From Polynucleobacter parvulilacunae (GTDB taxonomy: Bacteria > Pseudomonadota > Gammaproteobacteria > Burkholderiales > Burkholderiaceae): a stretch of DNA of 64,000 nt. A model generated the notes under the pieces. It saw only the letters and a program-made list of their open reading frames with translations, had not been told where the DNA came from and did no database searches. The position numbers were made by a program, and so were the translations under genes. Location: positions 1 through 64,000 of the forward strand of contig NZ_JACVPW010000003.1 in the NCBI RefSeq assembly GCF_018881715.1, given 5' to 3'. Positions 20,608 to 30,490 of this stretch are shown here, piece after piece; the first letter of the stretch is position 1, and each line of letters opens with the position of its first letter.

Positions 20608-21399
20608 TTACTTTGCTTTGCTAGGCGCTTGAGTAAACTGCGCTCTTGCGTAGAAGACGAGAGTGAGGGCCACTATTGCAATGGAGAGATATTGCAATGG
20701 GAGGTTTAACTCTAAATCCATGATTTGAGTGAGGTGGGCATACATTGCTATAACCCCACCAAGAGCAATCAGATGAGACCAGATTTTTCTGGGACCCAAT
20801 TGATTTTCAGGAAATTGATTGGCTAGTAAAGCCCCAAACATTCCGCACCAAATACCTACGCCTGCACCCCCCAAAACATCGGTGAGCCAATGGGCACCGA
20901 CTGCGCTGCGAGAAAGACCTACTAATCCTGCAAGAATAAATACAAGCAGCATTGGCTTGCGCTTCTCCTTATCGGAGGAGAAATATAAAGCGCTTGCAAC
21001 TGCAAAAGCAGTGATAGTGTGGCCTGATGGAAAGGACTTATGAAGAAGGGGTTCGCCTAGGCGATAAAAAGTGCCATCACTCAATACGCTGGCGGGTCTT
21101 GGTAGATTGAACAGTGGCTTTAACGTACTGCTCGCGATTGCGGCAATGGCACCTGAGAATATTCCCGCTGTTAATAAACGAGGTGCCAACAGCAGTAATG
21201 GAAAGGAAATTGCAAATATTCCCCAGCCATTACCTAAGAATGTAAGGCCAGCCCAAAACATATCTGGTAGAGCCTGCGTGATTCTATTAAGGAATAAAAA
21301 ACTACTCCTTTGAAACTCACCAAAGTAAATAGCGCCAGCAAGTGCAAGTGGTATTAGTGGAATAAACCAAGCAAAGATAGGGATTGCTTTTTTATTCAT
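20608..21399 (-). CDS. PAP2-family membrane phosphatase
   Basis: 263 residues with about six membrane segments. All three catalytic motifs are present: K-x6-RP (KPLFNLPRP), PSGH (SFPSGHTITAF) and SRx5Hx3D (SRSAVGAHWLTD). The family dephosphorylates lipid phosphates such as undecaprenyl pyrophosphate, phosphatidic acid or lipid A precursors in the inner membrane. Neighbouring glycosyltransferase and flippase-like genes upstream on the same strand suggest envelope or LPS maturation. The exact substrate cannot be assigned. Confidence 0.9.
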   Translation of the reverse strand: MNKKAIPIFAWFIPLIPLALAGAIYFGEFQRSSFLFLNRITQALPDMFWAGLTFLGNGWGIFAISFPLLLLAPRLLTAGIFSGAIAAIASSTLKPLFNLPRPASVLSDGTFYRLGEPLLHKSFPSGHTITAFAVASALYFSSDKEKRKPMLLVFILAGLVGLSRSAVGAHWLTDVLGGAGVGIWCGMFGALLANQFPENQLGPRKIWSHLIALGGVIAMYAHLTQIMDLELNLPLQYLSIAIVALTLVFYARAQFTQAPSKAK

Positions 21400-21404
21400 G
21401 CAGC

Positions 21405-22664
21405 TTAACGAGCCTTTTCCTTATCGGCATCTTGTAACTGCTTAATTACTTTATCTAACACCTGCTGGACAGTGATTGCTTGCATGCACACGTTGTCATG
21501 GCAAGGGGTTTTGCGGTGATTGGCAGCGCTCACGCAAGGTGAGCAAGCTAGGTTTGCAGTGATGGCGATGGAATTGCCAACTGAACCATACAGCGCTGGA
21601 GTTTCTGGTCCAAAGAGCACTACTGTTCTCAATGGTGTTACCGCTGAAAAATGACCAGGACCAGAATCGTTGGTTACCATGACATCTGACAGGGTGTAGA
21701 GAGGTGGCAGCTCAGCAAAGCTGACTTGCCCGGCAAAGTTCAGCGCATTTTTAATGTTGGCCATTGATCGCACTTTATCTACATAGACAAATTCAGCAGG
21801 AGAGCCGGTAATGAGTATGAGATCGTGTGGATATTGTTGATGCACTGCTTGAATTAATTCAGAAAAACGCTGCTGCGCCCAACGTCGTTGCGGCAATAAG
21901 TCACTCGCATTTGGGTTAATGAGTATGAGGCGATTTCTACCGGGGGTATAGCTGATGTTGGCTTCTTTCGCTAACTTTTCAATGCGCCCACGTACTTTTT
22001 CTAGGGTGCTTGGATCGATGATGGCTTGCTCTAGGCGAACTTCAGAATCTGTAATCTCAATTTTGCTAAAAGGAACTTCTATCTTCTGCGCAAAAGCCGC
22101 ATGAATTAAGGATAGAAAATTCTTAGTAATGTGAATGTGTGGGTTGTAATGGACCTTGCGAGTGAGCATAAAGCCGCGCCATAAACCTTCGCCGTGGAAG
22201 ATGTGATAACCCACGCGACGACGTGCACCACACATGCCGGTAAGGAGAGCAGTAAAGCGGGAGAACAACTCCAAATCAATTACGGTATCAATACGGTGCT
22301 TGCGAGCAAGAATCAAAAAGCGCAAGGTATCTTTAATTAACCCACCTAGACTCGATGAGTCAATCGTGAAAATATTTTCTGGCTTAACGGTATTGAGCAA
22401 TGTCAGACTGGCGCGATTACTTTTGAAGATTAAGAAAAATAACTCGGCTCCACGTGCTTTTGCGTTGCGCATTGCTGGGTCAACCAAAATAGCACTACCC
22501 ATTTCGGAGAGTTCAATAAAGAGTAATTTCTTTGGTGTGGAATTATCGCGACCAAAAATATTTTTGATGCCATCGACTGCTGCTATCAATGGGCTAACAA
22601 TTGCACAAAGTGGTACACCGACCCAATGATCAATGGCGCGCATAGTGTTGACGCTAATAGTCAT
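21405..22664 (-). CDS. Glycosyltransferase family 9 (heptosyltransferase-like)
   Basis: 419 residues. GT-B fold of the GT9 type: the C-terminal half has LILINPNASDLLPQRRW, VMVTNDSGPGHFSAVT and VLFGPETPALYG, the ADP-heptose-binding signature of LPS heptosyltransferases. The N-terminal third carries LFIELSEMGSAILVDPAMR in place of the usual first motif. It is probably an LPS core or O-antigen sugar transferase, acceptor unknown. It lies six bases before the PAP2 gene and 17 after the flippase-like gene, all on the minus strand. Confidence 0.85.
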   Translation of the reverse strand: MTISVNTMRAIDHWVGVPLCAIVSPLIAAVDGIKNIFGRDNSTPKKLLFIELSEMGSAILVDPAMRNAKARGAELFFLIFKSNRASLTLLNTVKPENIFTIDSSSLGGLIKDTLRFLILARKHRIDTVIDLELFSRFTALLTGMCGARRRVGYHIFHGEGLWRGFMLTRKVHYNPHIHITKNFLSLIHAAFAQKIEVPFSKIEITDSEVRLEQAIIDPSTLEKVRGRIEKLAKEANISYTPGRNRLILINPNASDLLPQRRWAQQRFSELIQAVHQQYPHDLILITGSPAEFVYVDKVRSMANIKNALNFAGQVSFAELPPLYTLSDVMVTNDSGPGHFSAVTPLRTVVLFGPETPALYGSVGNSIAITANLACSPCVSAANHRKTPCHDNVCMQAITVQQVLDKVIKQLQDADKEKAR

Positions 22665-22681
22665 ATTTTTGCTCTACAGAA

Positions 22682-23725
22682 TTATTTACGTTTTAATAAA
22701 AAATAGGCGCCGGGCAAAACTGATAAAACAGTAATTGCTCCGTAACTAATGGAAGCTAGAACAGTTAATGAGGGACTTACACCCCATAAGGCAAGAACCG
22801 ACGATAGAGTTGCTTCACGCAAACCCCATCCTGAAATGCTAATTGGTAACATGAGCAGCAAGCTTAATGCAGGTAGGCCAATCATTAAGCCTTCAATTGG
22901 GGCATCCACTCCGTAAGCTTTAAGGCAAAACAGTAAGGTCAAAATCGTCAAGAAGTGAATGCCAATTGCCAGACATGCTTGAGCAATATTATTTGGCCAT
23001 GCAAATGCAAGCCGGATGCCTGGCATGGCGTTGTTCATGTTGAATCGATCTAGGAGTTTTTGTAGTAGCTGTTTGCTAGGTCCCCAAGCTAAGACTAGAG
23101 CAATCGCAACGCCGGCCAACAACATTACCACCATGACTGCATAGCCTAGATCTTGACCCCAAGCCGCTAATGTGGCCCCACCCAATATCAAACCAATTCC
23201 ACCAAGTAGATTGTTACCAGCTAAGCCCAAGAGTCGATCAACCAACACCATTGAAAAACTCAAACGCAATTTGGGGGTGGCATGCTCAAGATCTACTGAG
23301 TGATGGAGCTCCTCATTCAACTCTTTTGTTTCGGATAAATTGCCAGTGCTTGTTAAATGAGTGGCAGTAATCGCGCGATAGCTGTCGCCACCTAATGTGC
23401 TTGGCAGACCTTGATTAATGAGGCCGCCTGCAAAGTAGAGGCCGATGTAGGAGCGAATGCGACGTGGGAATCCCACAGCTTGCATAAATAATCCCCAGCG
23501 ATATCCACCGCAAATAAATGCGCACATCATGCTGGCTAGGGCAGCCAAAAACCAGAGCGGCTGCATCTGAATATGGGTATCAAATAGTGAATGCCAGTCA
23601 ATTCCACTCGTTGCTTTCCAGAGCAGAGCAACGGAGAGCAGAACGCGAATGGTCGGCCAAGCTCGCTTGAGAATGGATTTCCACCCCGATTGGGTTTTAG
23701 GAGTGGGCTTGGCTTGTGAACTCAT
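22682..23725 (-). CDS. Flippase-like integral membrane protein (UPF0104, LPG-synthase TM domain)
   Basis: I choose the ATG at 23725 (MSSQAKPTPK, 347 residues); the frame stays open back to 23854 but that part overlaps the GT39 gene and looks like a shadow. About eight membrane helices. Motifs typical of the family: GLINQGLPSTLGGDSYRA near residue 110, MVLVDRLLGLAGN, and LPISISGWGLREATL near the C-terminus. The family includes the flippase part of lysyl-phosphatidylglycerol synthase and is often next to glycosyltransferases; here it is between GT9 and GT39 genes. Lipid carrier or glycolipid export is a reasonable inference. Confidence 0.82.
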   Translation of the reverse strand: MSSQAKPTPKTQSGWKSILKRAWPTIRVLLSVALLWKATSGIDWHSLFDTHIQMQPLWFLAALASMMCAFICGGYRWGLFMQAVGFPRRIRSYIGLYFAGGLINQGLPSTLGGDSYRAITATHLTSTGNLSETKELNEELHHSVDLEHATPKLRLSFSMVLVDRLLGLAGNNLLGGIGLILGGATLAAWGQDLGYAVMVVMLLAGVAIALVLAWGPSKQLLQKLLDRFNMNNAMPGIRLAFAWPNNIAQACLAIGIHFLTILTLLFCLKAYGVDAPIEGLMIGLPALSLLLMLPISISGWGLREATLSSVLALWGVSPSLTVLASISYGAITVLSVLPGAYFLLKRK

Positions 23726-23774
23726 AAGCGTAAGGATAATGCTTTGGGCGCCTAAGGTCTTGAATTTGGGGGAA

Positions 23775-25271
23775 TTACTCCGAAAGGCCAGGGCCTCGCC
23801 AATTAGTGCAAAGGCTAAAGTCAAATTTAGACAAAACTCGGCCAAATCGCTCAATTTCTAGGCTGTCTAACGCCTCGCATGCCTCAAAGCCCGATTTAGT
23901 ACCTACTGGCATGGGGTGTGGCATGCCAGACCAGTTAATGAGTAGAGCATTTGCGCCTACAGGCACATCCCCAAACCAAAAATCAAATTGATCTTGTCTC
24001 TGATCTAAAACAAACACTGGGGTTGGTGATGCGTACCAGGCAGCACGACTACCTAAAGTCCAGTTTTGAACAGCAATGCCACTTGCATTGGTGGCTTTTG
24101 CTAGCTCTGCTGCTTTTTGACCTGCTGTTTTCCAGCCATACAAATCCGCAATAGGATTTGATTTGATGGAAGCCGAGCTGATGCCGCCAGACAGAACATA
24201 TCCAAAGCCGATGCAACATAAGACGATTTGAGTAATTAATAAAATACGGATCCAATGGCGATGCTGTGTTGCCCAAGCTTTCGCTAAACCAATTCCGGCA
24301 AACGGTGCAAGGCAGAACCATGCGGGTGCAGTCCAGTGAGGAAGTCCGCCGCCTCCAGAGAGGCTCACAAAAATTACAAAGGGAATTAAAAAGAATCCGA
24401 AGAGCGCAAGCAATGAAAGTTTTGTTGCATGCATGCACTCTTTCAAGAAGACAAAAGATCCTAAGATAAATAGTGGGCCAAAGACCAGTATTTGAATGCC
24501 AATATAGGCACCTAGCCTACGCCACAGCCATTCCCCACCGCCGCCATGGGCCAGTTGGTATTTAAATGAAATCCAATCGTTAGCCCAATTCCAATATAGA
24601 ACGGGGGTAATGAACAGCAAAGCGACAAGCGCAGCCAACCAAAAACCTACGGTATTAATCCATGACTTTCTTGGTGTGCTCAAAAATACAAACAGCAATG
24701 CAAGCGCAGTAAAGGCAGCAGTGTATTTGCTCAAGCCTGCCAGACCTAGCAAGATGGCGGTGATGATCCAATCGCTCATGCTGAAGCGATCTTTGCTTAG
24801 CCAACGCAATGCCATAAGCATCAGCCCAAGACTCAGAGGTGCAAGCAGTGTATCTGGCAATAAACCAATTGCGAGAATATGTAACATGGGTGCGGCGATA
24901 ACAATCAACACCGCCATCAATCCACATAAATTAGCCGAAGGTAATGCGCTAGTGAGGTAGCCCGCATTACGTCCGCGAATAAAGTGATGGACTTTAACCG
25001 TTACTTGATAGACCAAATAAGCAGAAATAATCCACAGCAGTTCTGGAATTAAACGAATAATGCCTTCGGAGGAGGTGAGAGCCACTAAGGGCCACTGAAT
25101 CCAGCCAACTAAAGGAGGGTGGTCAAAATAGCTCCAGGCCAAATGTTGGGCATACAGCGCATAGTGAGCTTCATCAACTGAAAACTCTATTGAAAAACCT
25201 AGGGCCAGATGAATCACTGCAGCAATCAATATGCAGATTGCAGCCCAGCTAGAAGGTGATTGTTGACGCAT
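23775..25271 (-). CDS. Glycosyltransferase family 39 (ArnT-like, polyprenyl-phosphate sugar donor)
   Basis: 498 residues, about 11 membrane helices. The first periplasmic loop carries FSVDEAHYALYAQHLAWSYFDHPPLVGW, with the acidic D-E and the DHPP typical of GT39/ArnT-type enzymes that transfer sugars from polyprenyl phosphate in the periplasm. The C-terminal soluble segment contains FDFWFGDVPVGANALLINWSG. It is probably the first gene of a minus-strand run of five (GT39, flippase-like, GT9, PAP2, rlmJ). The acceptor, lipid A or another envelope molecule, is unknown. Confidence 0.88.
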   Translation of the reverse strand: MRQQSPSSWAAICILIAAVIHLALGFSIEFSVDEAHYALYAQHLAWSYFDHPPLVGWIQWPLVALTSSEGIIRLIPELLWIISAYLVYQVTVKVHHFIRGRNAGYLTSALPSANLCGLMAVLIVIAAPMLHILAIGLLPDTLLAPLSLGLMLMALRWLSKDRFSMSDWIITAILLGLAGLSKYTAAFTALALLFVFLSTPRKSWINTVGFWLAALVALLFITPVLYWNWANDWISFKYQLAHGGGGEWLWRRLGAYIGIQILVFGPLFILGSFVFLKECMHATKLSLLALFGFFLIPFVIFVSLSGGGGLPHWTAPAWFCLAPFAGIGLAKAWATQHRHWIRILLITQIVLCCIGFGYVLSGGISSASIKSNPIADLYGWKTAGQKAAELAKATNASGIAVQNWTLGSRAAWYASPTPVFVLDQRQDQFDFWFGDVPVGANALLINWSGMPHPMPVGTKSGFEACEALDSLEIERFGRVLSKFDFSLCTNWRGPGLSE

Positions 25272-25318
25272 TAAAGGATTTTAGACTCACAAAGATCATT
25301 CTTTGGGACAATTGGGGG

Positions 25319-26116
25319 ATGTTTAAGCATGCCTTCCTACTATTCATCACCAGCACGGCACTATTTTTGACTGGATGTGCTGGCTTAGGCGGCGATTCTG
25401 TGCAAAACGAGGCTGGGCAGGCATTTAATGCAGATCAATTGCCGGCCCAAGAGGAGTTGCCTAAATTCTCGGCTGAAACTGCGCGTGAGGGCATGCCTAA
25501 TGGCTGGAATTTCTATCGTATTGCACCCTTTAAAAAGAACACGGTATACCGCCTCGAAAATTATCAGGGCAAAACGGTTCTTAGTGCCAACTCCAAAACA
25601 TCTGCCTCTGGTTTGGCTGTCAAATTACGCCCACGTCAGGCAAATAATTTATTGCTGCAGTGGGAGTGGAGGGCAACCAACCCTATTGTGAATGCCGACA
25701 ATGCTGATGGCTATGCTGATGATGCGCCGCTACGTATCTTAGTCGCATTTGATGGAAATAAATCAAAGCTACCTTTAAAAGACAAAATGACCTTTGAGAT
25801 GGCTAATCTGATTAGCGGGCAAGAGATGCCTTACGCCACTTTAATGTATATCTGGTCTGGTAAGTCGCCAGTAGAGACCATCATCACAAATGCTCATACC
25901 TCTCGCGTCAAAATGATTGTGGTGGATTCTGGTTGGGATAATTTAGGTCAATGGCATAAGCATCAACGCGATTTAGCGGCTGACTATAGGCGCGCCTATG
26001 GCGAAGCGCCGGGAGAGGTTGTTGGTATCGCTCTACTGACTGATACTGATAACACTAAATCAGAAACACGCGCCTACTACGGTGATATTGAGTTGATTTG
26101 CAAGAATCAAAAGTAA
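25319..26116 (+). CDS. DUF3047 lipoprotein
   Basis: I use the ATG at 25319: MFKHAFLLFITSTALFLTGC, a lipoprotein signal with lipobox LTGC (Cys20); the frame open from 25256 includes the divergent gene's start region. 265 residues. The mature domain, from NGWNFYRIAPFKKNTVYRLENYQGK to ETRAYYGDIELICK, fits DUF3047, an uncharacterised periplasmic beta-rich family often seen in betaproteobacteria. It stands alone, 47 bases from divergent GT39 and convergent with copA. Confidence 0.85.
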   Translation: MFKHAFLLFITSTALFLTGCAGLGGDSVQNEAGQAFNADQLPAQEELPKFSAETAREGMPNGWNFYRIAPFKKNTVYRLENYQGKTVLSANSKTSASGLAVKLRPRQANNLLLQWEWRATNPIVNADNADGYADDAPLRILVAFDGNKSKLPLKDKMTFEMANLISGQEMPYATLMYIWSGKSPVETIITNAHTSRVKMIVVDSGWDNLGQWHKHQRDLAADYRRAYGEAPGEVVGIALLTDTDNTKSETRAYYGDIELICKNQK

Positions 26117-26142
26117 AGCAAAAATAAAGCAAAGACTGTTAA

Positions 26143-28413
26143 TTAGTAACGAGTGGGGCGCCATCTCTTTAGTAATAACGCATTACTAAGGACGCAGAAG
26201 CTCGATAGCGCCATGGCACTGCCTGCTAGCATAGGCGAAAGATAGCCAAGTGCGGCAAGGGGGATGCCAGTAGCATTAAAGATAAAGGCCCAAAATAAAT
26301 TTTGCTGAATCTTTTTCCAGGTTCGCTTAGAAATATCTACTGCATTCGCTACTAAAGTGGGATCACCTCTCATGAGGGTAATGCCAGCAGCCTGCATCGC
26401 TACATCAGTACCCGTGGACATTGCCATGCCGACATCTGCAGTTGCCAAAGCAGGTGCATCGTTCACACCATCACCCACCATAGCGACGTATTGACGATCT
26501 CCATCTTTCAGTTGAAGCTTGTGAATGATGTCAGCCTTATCGCTTGGCATCACTTGCGCAAACACTTCTTCAATGCCAATCGTTTTTGCGACGCGATTTG
26601 CAGCGGCAATATTGTCACCAGAAAGCATGACTGCACGTATATGCAGTTGGTGTAAGGAAGTAATGGCCTCTTTGACATTCTCCTTAAGCTCATCTCCAAA
26701 AGCGATGATGGCTATGGGTGAGGCGGTCGATTCATTATTCATCAAGACAGAAACCGTTTGACCAGCCTCAAAACATGCCTGCGCCTTTTCTAAAACTGCA
26801 GATTGATGTGGGTTGTGCTCTAAGGATGCAATGCTTTGCAGGGTAAGACTTTGGCCCATCCAATTACCTGCAGTAGGTTTACCGCTTATACCAACGCCGG
26901 GTATGGCTTTGCTTGCAGTTGGAGTGATGGGGTTTAGCCCCTGTTGCTTGGCTGCATCTAATAGTGCTTTTGCCAGCGGATGTTCACTTCCCAGCTGTAA
27001 TCCTGCGGCAGATTCCAGAATGTCATCCTTGGTAAATGCAGTTACAAATGGAATGATCTCTAATAACCTCGGTTTGCCAATCGTTAGCGTGCCAGTTTTA
27101 TCAAAAGCTACGACATTTAAGCGGTGTGCTAATTCTAGAACCTGTGGATCCTTAATCAGAATTCCAAAGCGTGCTGCTACACCTGTACCTGCCATGATGG
27201 CTGCAGGTGTGGCAAGACCTAAAGCGCACGGACATGCAATCACAAGAACGGAGACCGCTCGCAAAATGGCAATAGATGCTGAATCTAAATAAAACCAGTT
27301 TGCCAATCCAGTAATGAGCGCAATCACAATCACGCTGGGTACAAAAATGGCGCTGACTCGATCTACCAATTTCTGTATAGGCGCCTTTTGCGTTTGTGCA
27401 TCCTCTACTAGAGAAATGATTTTAGAGAGAACGCTCTCGACGCCCACTGCTTGAGCCTCTACGACTAACAGGCTTTCTCCATTGAGAGAGCCGCCGATCA
27501 CTCTTTCGCCAACGTGCTTTTTAATGGGATTGCTTTCTCCTGTGAGAAGTGATTCATCAACATGACTATTGCCAAGCAAAATAATTCCATCTACTGGGAT
27601 TCGTTCACCAGGCAAGACTAAGATGCGATCTTTTGTAAATACTTGATCTAGAGGAAGATAGCGAAATTGGTTTAGAGGCAAGCCCTCGGAGATGGCAATA
27701 TTTTGTCCGATGACTTTGGCATGTTCTGGCCAAAGTTTTTGCAGTGCTCGTATTGCTTCACTCGTTTGTTGTTTTGCTCGCGCCTCTAGCCATTTACCAA
27801 GCATGACCATACAAATAATGACTGCCGATCCTTCGAAATATAGTTCGTGAATTGCATGGGGCGATACAAACATTTGATACACGCTTAATCCATATGCTGC
27901 GCTCGTACCAAGCGCTACCAATAAATCCATATTGCCAACACCCGACATCAGGGACTTGAAGCCCGCTTTATAAAAGCGCCAGCCCAAGAAGAATTGCACT
28001 GGCGTTGCAAGCAATAACTGCCACTTCGGCGACAAAGACCAGTGAATGCCAAAAGGCATGAGAAGCATGGGTAAAAAGAGTGGGGCGGATAGGGCAAAGC
28101 CCAGCATGACCCGGCCCAGACCATCAGTCCCCCAGAACAATTTAGAGGGGGCTAATTCTGGAGCACCATGGGGCGCGCTAATTTTGGCGGAATAGCCTGT
28201 TTTTTGCACCAAAGCGAGGATTTCATCGATTTTGACCCCAGAATCCGGTTTTAGGCGAATTTTGGCCTGTTCTGTGGCCAGATTCACGCTAGCAGCCTCA
28301 ACCCCCGGAATCTTGTCTAAGGCCTTCTCAACCCTGCCAACACAGGAAGCGCAAGTCATGCCGCCGATATCTAGAGTAAAAAGCTCTGGATTAGTGTCTT
28401 TTTGGGGGCTCAT
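26143..28413 (-). CDS. copA: Copper-translocating P1B-type ATPase
   Basis: 756 residues. N-terminal heavy-metal domain GMTCASC (Cys21, Cys24), then eight membrane helices with the CPCALG transport motif near residue 395, phosphorylation motif DKTGTLT near 437, the A-domain TGES and the hinge MVGDGVNDAPALA. The last helix MAMSSFCVLSNALLL holds the M-x2-SS signature of Cu+ pumps. It exports Cu+ from the cytoplasm. A separate small HMA gene is head-to-head 51 bases away. I see no CueR-type palindrome in that gap. Confidence 0.95.
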   Translation of the reverse strand: MSPQKDTNPELFTLDIGGMTCASCVGRVEKALDKIPGVEAASVNLATEQAKIRLKPDSGVKIDEILALVQKTGYSAKISAPHGAPELAPSKLFWGTDGLGRVMLGFALSAPLFLPMLLMPFGIHWSLSPKWQLLLATPVQFFLGWRFYKAGFKSLMSGVGNMDLLVALGTSAAYGLSVYQMFVSPHAIHELYFEGSAVIICMVMLGKWLEARAKQQTSEAIRALQKLWPEHAKVIGQNIAISEGLPLNQFRYLPLDQVFTKDRILVLPGERIPVDGIILLGNSHVDESLLTGESNPIKKHVGERVIGGSLNGESLLVVEAQAVGVESVLSKIISLVEDAQTQKAPIQKLVDRVSAIFVPSVIVIALITGLANWFYLDSASIAILRAVSVLVIACPCALGLATPAAIMAGTGVAARFGILIKDPQVLELAHRLNVVAFDKTGTLTIGKPRLLEIIPFVTAFTKDDILESAAGLQLGSEHPLAKALLDAAKQQGLNPITPTASKAIPGVGISGKPTAGNWMGQSLTLQSIASLEHNPHQSAVLEKAQACFEAGQTVSVLMNNESTASPIAIIAFGDELKENVKEAITSLHQLHIRAVMLSGDNIAAANRVAKTIGIEEVFAQVMPSDKADIIHKLQLKDGDRQYVAMVGDGVNDAPALATADVGMAMSTGTDVAMQAAGITLMRGDPTLVANAVDISKRTWKKIQQNLFWAFIFNATGIPLAALGYLSPMLAGSAMALSSFCVLSNALLLKRWRPTRY

Positions 28414-28464
28414 ATAGAAGATAATCTACTCCATGCAAGCCATATTCACATCTAAAAGGCCTAT

Positions 28465-28659
28465 ATGTTGAGTTTAAAAGTGTCTGGTATGACCTGTGGA
28501 GGCTGCATTAATGCTGTTACTAGAGCGGTCCAAGCTCAGGATCCGCAAGCAAAAGTACAGGCCGATTTGGCGAGTCAAACCGTCAATCTTGAAACCACCT
28601 TATCTAAGGCTGAAGCAAGCCAGCTTATAACAGATGCTGGCTTTCCAGTTGCTCAATAG
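28465..28659 (+). CDS. copZ: Heavy-metal-associated domain protein (copper chaperone)
   Basis: 64 residues, a single HMA ferredoxin-like fold: MLSLKVSGMTCGGCINAVTRAV with the metal-binding MTCGGC at residues 9-14. Such free HMA proteins hand Cu+ to CopA or to regulators; it lies head-to-head with copA. The symbol is by analogy only. Most of the small gap could be a shared promoter, although no consensus is obvious. Confidence 0.85.
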   Translation: MLSLKVSGMTCGGCINAVTRAVQAQDPQAKVQADLASQTVNLETTLSKAEASQLITDAGFPVAQ

Positions 28660-28725
28660 CAATTGTTTAGAATGTTGGCAAACCTAACAAAACCCGTAGT
28701 TTTTGTTCCTAAAGGATCGTGATTT

Positions 28726-29373
28726 ATGTTCTTCAGTAAGCTAATGCCTCACGATGGTAATTTCTTCGAGCTATTTAACGAGCACGCTAGCAATATCGTC
28801 TCTGCCTCCGAATCTTTCTTAAAGTTCGTCGAGCACTACAGTGATGAAGCCTTGCGTGCTAAATATACCCAAGACGTCGATAAAGCAGAGCATGCCTGTG
28901 ATGATGTTGTGAAAGAAGTCCATCGTCGTTTACACAAGACTTTCATTACGCCTATCGATCGCGATCAAATCTTTTCACTCATCAATACGATGGATGACGT
29001 TGCTGACTTATTGCAAAACGGTACAGAGGCAATGCATTTGTATGATGTAAAGCAAATGACACCAGAAATGGTGCAAATGGCTGAGCTTTGCAATCAGTGC
29101 TGCATCAGCATGAAGAATGCCGTTGCTACATTAAAAGATATCTCTGATCCAGAGGTGGCTAAGGCGGCTTTAAAAACTTGTGATGAGATTGACCATCTGG
29201 AGTCTGGGGCTGACCGCCTCTTGTCTACCGCTATTACTAGATTATTCCGTGAAGATATTGAGGTACGTGAGCTGATTAAATGCCAACGCATTTATGAGTT
29301 GCTCGAGGAAGTTACCGATAAATGTGAAGACGTTGCCAATTTAGTTGAAGGCATCGTTCTTGAAAACTCTTAA
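28726..29373 (+). CDS. DUF47 family protein (PhoU-like, Pit-associated)
   Basis: 215 residues, mainly helical, PhoU-like with repeats of E/D clusters that can bind metals (KAEHACDDVVKEVHRRLHKTF near residues 50-72; DEIDHLESGADRLLSTA near 150-166). DUF47 proteins almost always precede a Pit phosphate transporter, as here 11 bases downstream, and are thought to modulate it or to use polynuclear metal sites. Cytoplasmic. Confidence 0.9.
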   Translation: MFFSKLMPHDGNFFELFNEHASNIVSASESFLKFVEHYSDEALRAKYTQDVDKAEHACDDVVKEVHRRLHKTFITPIDRDQIFSLINTMDDVADLLQNGTEAMHLYDVKQMTPEMVQMAELCNQCCISMKNAVATLKDISDPEVAKAALKTCDEIDHLESGADRLLSTAITRLFREDIEVRELIKCQRIYELLEEVTDKCEDVANLVEGIVLENS

Positions 29374-29384
29374 GGCGAATTAAG

Positions 29385-30395
29385 TTGCCAGCGACAGAAG
29401 TAGCCTTTTGGGTTGTAGCGCTTTTAGTGGCGCTTGCTCTTGCATTCGATTTCATGAATGGTTTTCATGATGCTGCGAACTCTATTGCAACCGTAGTTTC
29501 TACTGGTGTTTTGAAGCCACAGCAAGCAGTTGTATTTGCAGCCTTCTTTAATTTCCTAGCAATTTTTATTTTTCATCTTAGCGTTGCTGCCACGGTAGGC
29601 AAGGGAATTGTTCATCCTGCTGCAGTTGATTTGCATGTGATCTTTGGCGCTTTGGTGGGCGCGATTATCTGGAACGTGATTACTTGGTATTACGGCATTC
29701 CCTCAAGTTCTTCCCATGCCTTGATCGGCGGCTTAGTTGGCGCTGCATTACCTAAGGCCGGTGTTGATGGTTTGGTTTGGTCCGGAATTATTAAAACCGT
29801 TTCCTTTATTTTTATTTCGCCGTTAGTGGGTTTCTTGCTCGGCTCACTCATGATGCTATTAGTGGCTTGGGTTTGCAGAAATGCCAACTTAGCTAAGACC
29901 GATCGCTGGTTCCGTCGCCTGCAATTGGTTTCTGCTAGCGCCTACAGCTTGGGTCATGGCGGTAACGATGCGCAGAAGACAATCGGCATTATTTGGCTTT
30001 TACTCATCATTACTGGCTACGCCGAAGCGGGTGCTAGCATGCCGCCTACTTGGACTATTATTTGTTGCTATATCGCCATTGCGATGGGGACCATGTTTGG
30101 TGGATGGCGTATTGTTAGAACTATGGGGCAGAAGCTGACCAAGCTCAAACCTGTAGGTGGTTTCTGTGCAGAAACTGGCGGAGCAATTACTTTGTTTGCC
30201 GCAACAGCCTTAGGTGTTCCTGTTTCTACTACCCACACAATTACTGGGGCTATTGTGGGTGTGGGCTCTACTCAAAGGGCAAGCGCAGTTCGTTGGGGTG
30301 TTGCTGGAAACATCGTTTGGGCCTGGATCTTCACTATCCCAGCCACTGCTTTGATGTCTATGGTGGTTTACTACCTGAGCCTGCTGATTTTCTAA
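29385..30395 (+). CDS. pit: Inorganic phosphate transporter, Pit family
   Basis: 336 residues with about nine to ten membrane helices. Two inverted repeats carry the family's signatures: ALAFDFMNGFHDAANSIAT near residue 18 and SASAYSLGHGGNDAQKTIG near residue 185, followed by VPVSTTHTITGAIVG. Low-affinity phosphate (as metal-phosphate) symport with protons. The start is a TTG at 29385, after AAGGCG; no ATG fits better. It is the second gene of a DUF47-Pit operon. Confidence 0.92.
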   Translation: MPATEVAFWVVALLVALALAFDFMNGFHDAANSIATVVSTGVLKPQQAVVFAAFFNFLAIFIFHLSVAATVGKGIVHPAAVDLHVIFGALVGAIIWNVITWYYGIPSSSSHALIGGLVGAALPKAGVDGLVWSGIIKTVSFIFISPLVGFLLGSLMMLLVAWVCRNANLAKTDRWFRRLQLVSASAYSLGHGGNDAQKTIGIIWLLLIITGYAEAGASMPPTWTIICCYIAIAMGTMFGGWRIVRTMGQKLTKLKPVGGFCAETGGAITLFAATALGVPVSTTHTITGAIVGVGSTQRASAVRWGVAGNIVWAWIFTIPATALMSMVVYYLSLLIF

Positions 30396-30490
30396 AGCTT
30401 CGAGAGAAGGTGACTAAGGTTAACTAAGGGCACTTTCAGCAAATATCCGCCGCTACGAGTAAGCTAGCGCTAATTAAGAAAAATACCAAA

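Noticed and set aside
22682-23854. Longer N-terminus of the flippase-like gene from 23854
   Set aside because: The extra 43 codons overlap the GT39 gene and read like its shadow; the ATG at 23725 fits the family.
28414-28464. CueR-type operator between copA and the HMA gene
   Set aside because: I looked for the ACCTTCC...GGAAGGT-type dyad and saw none.
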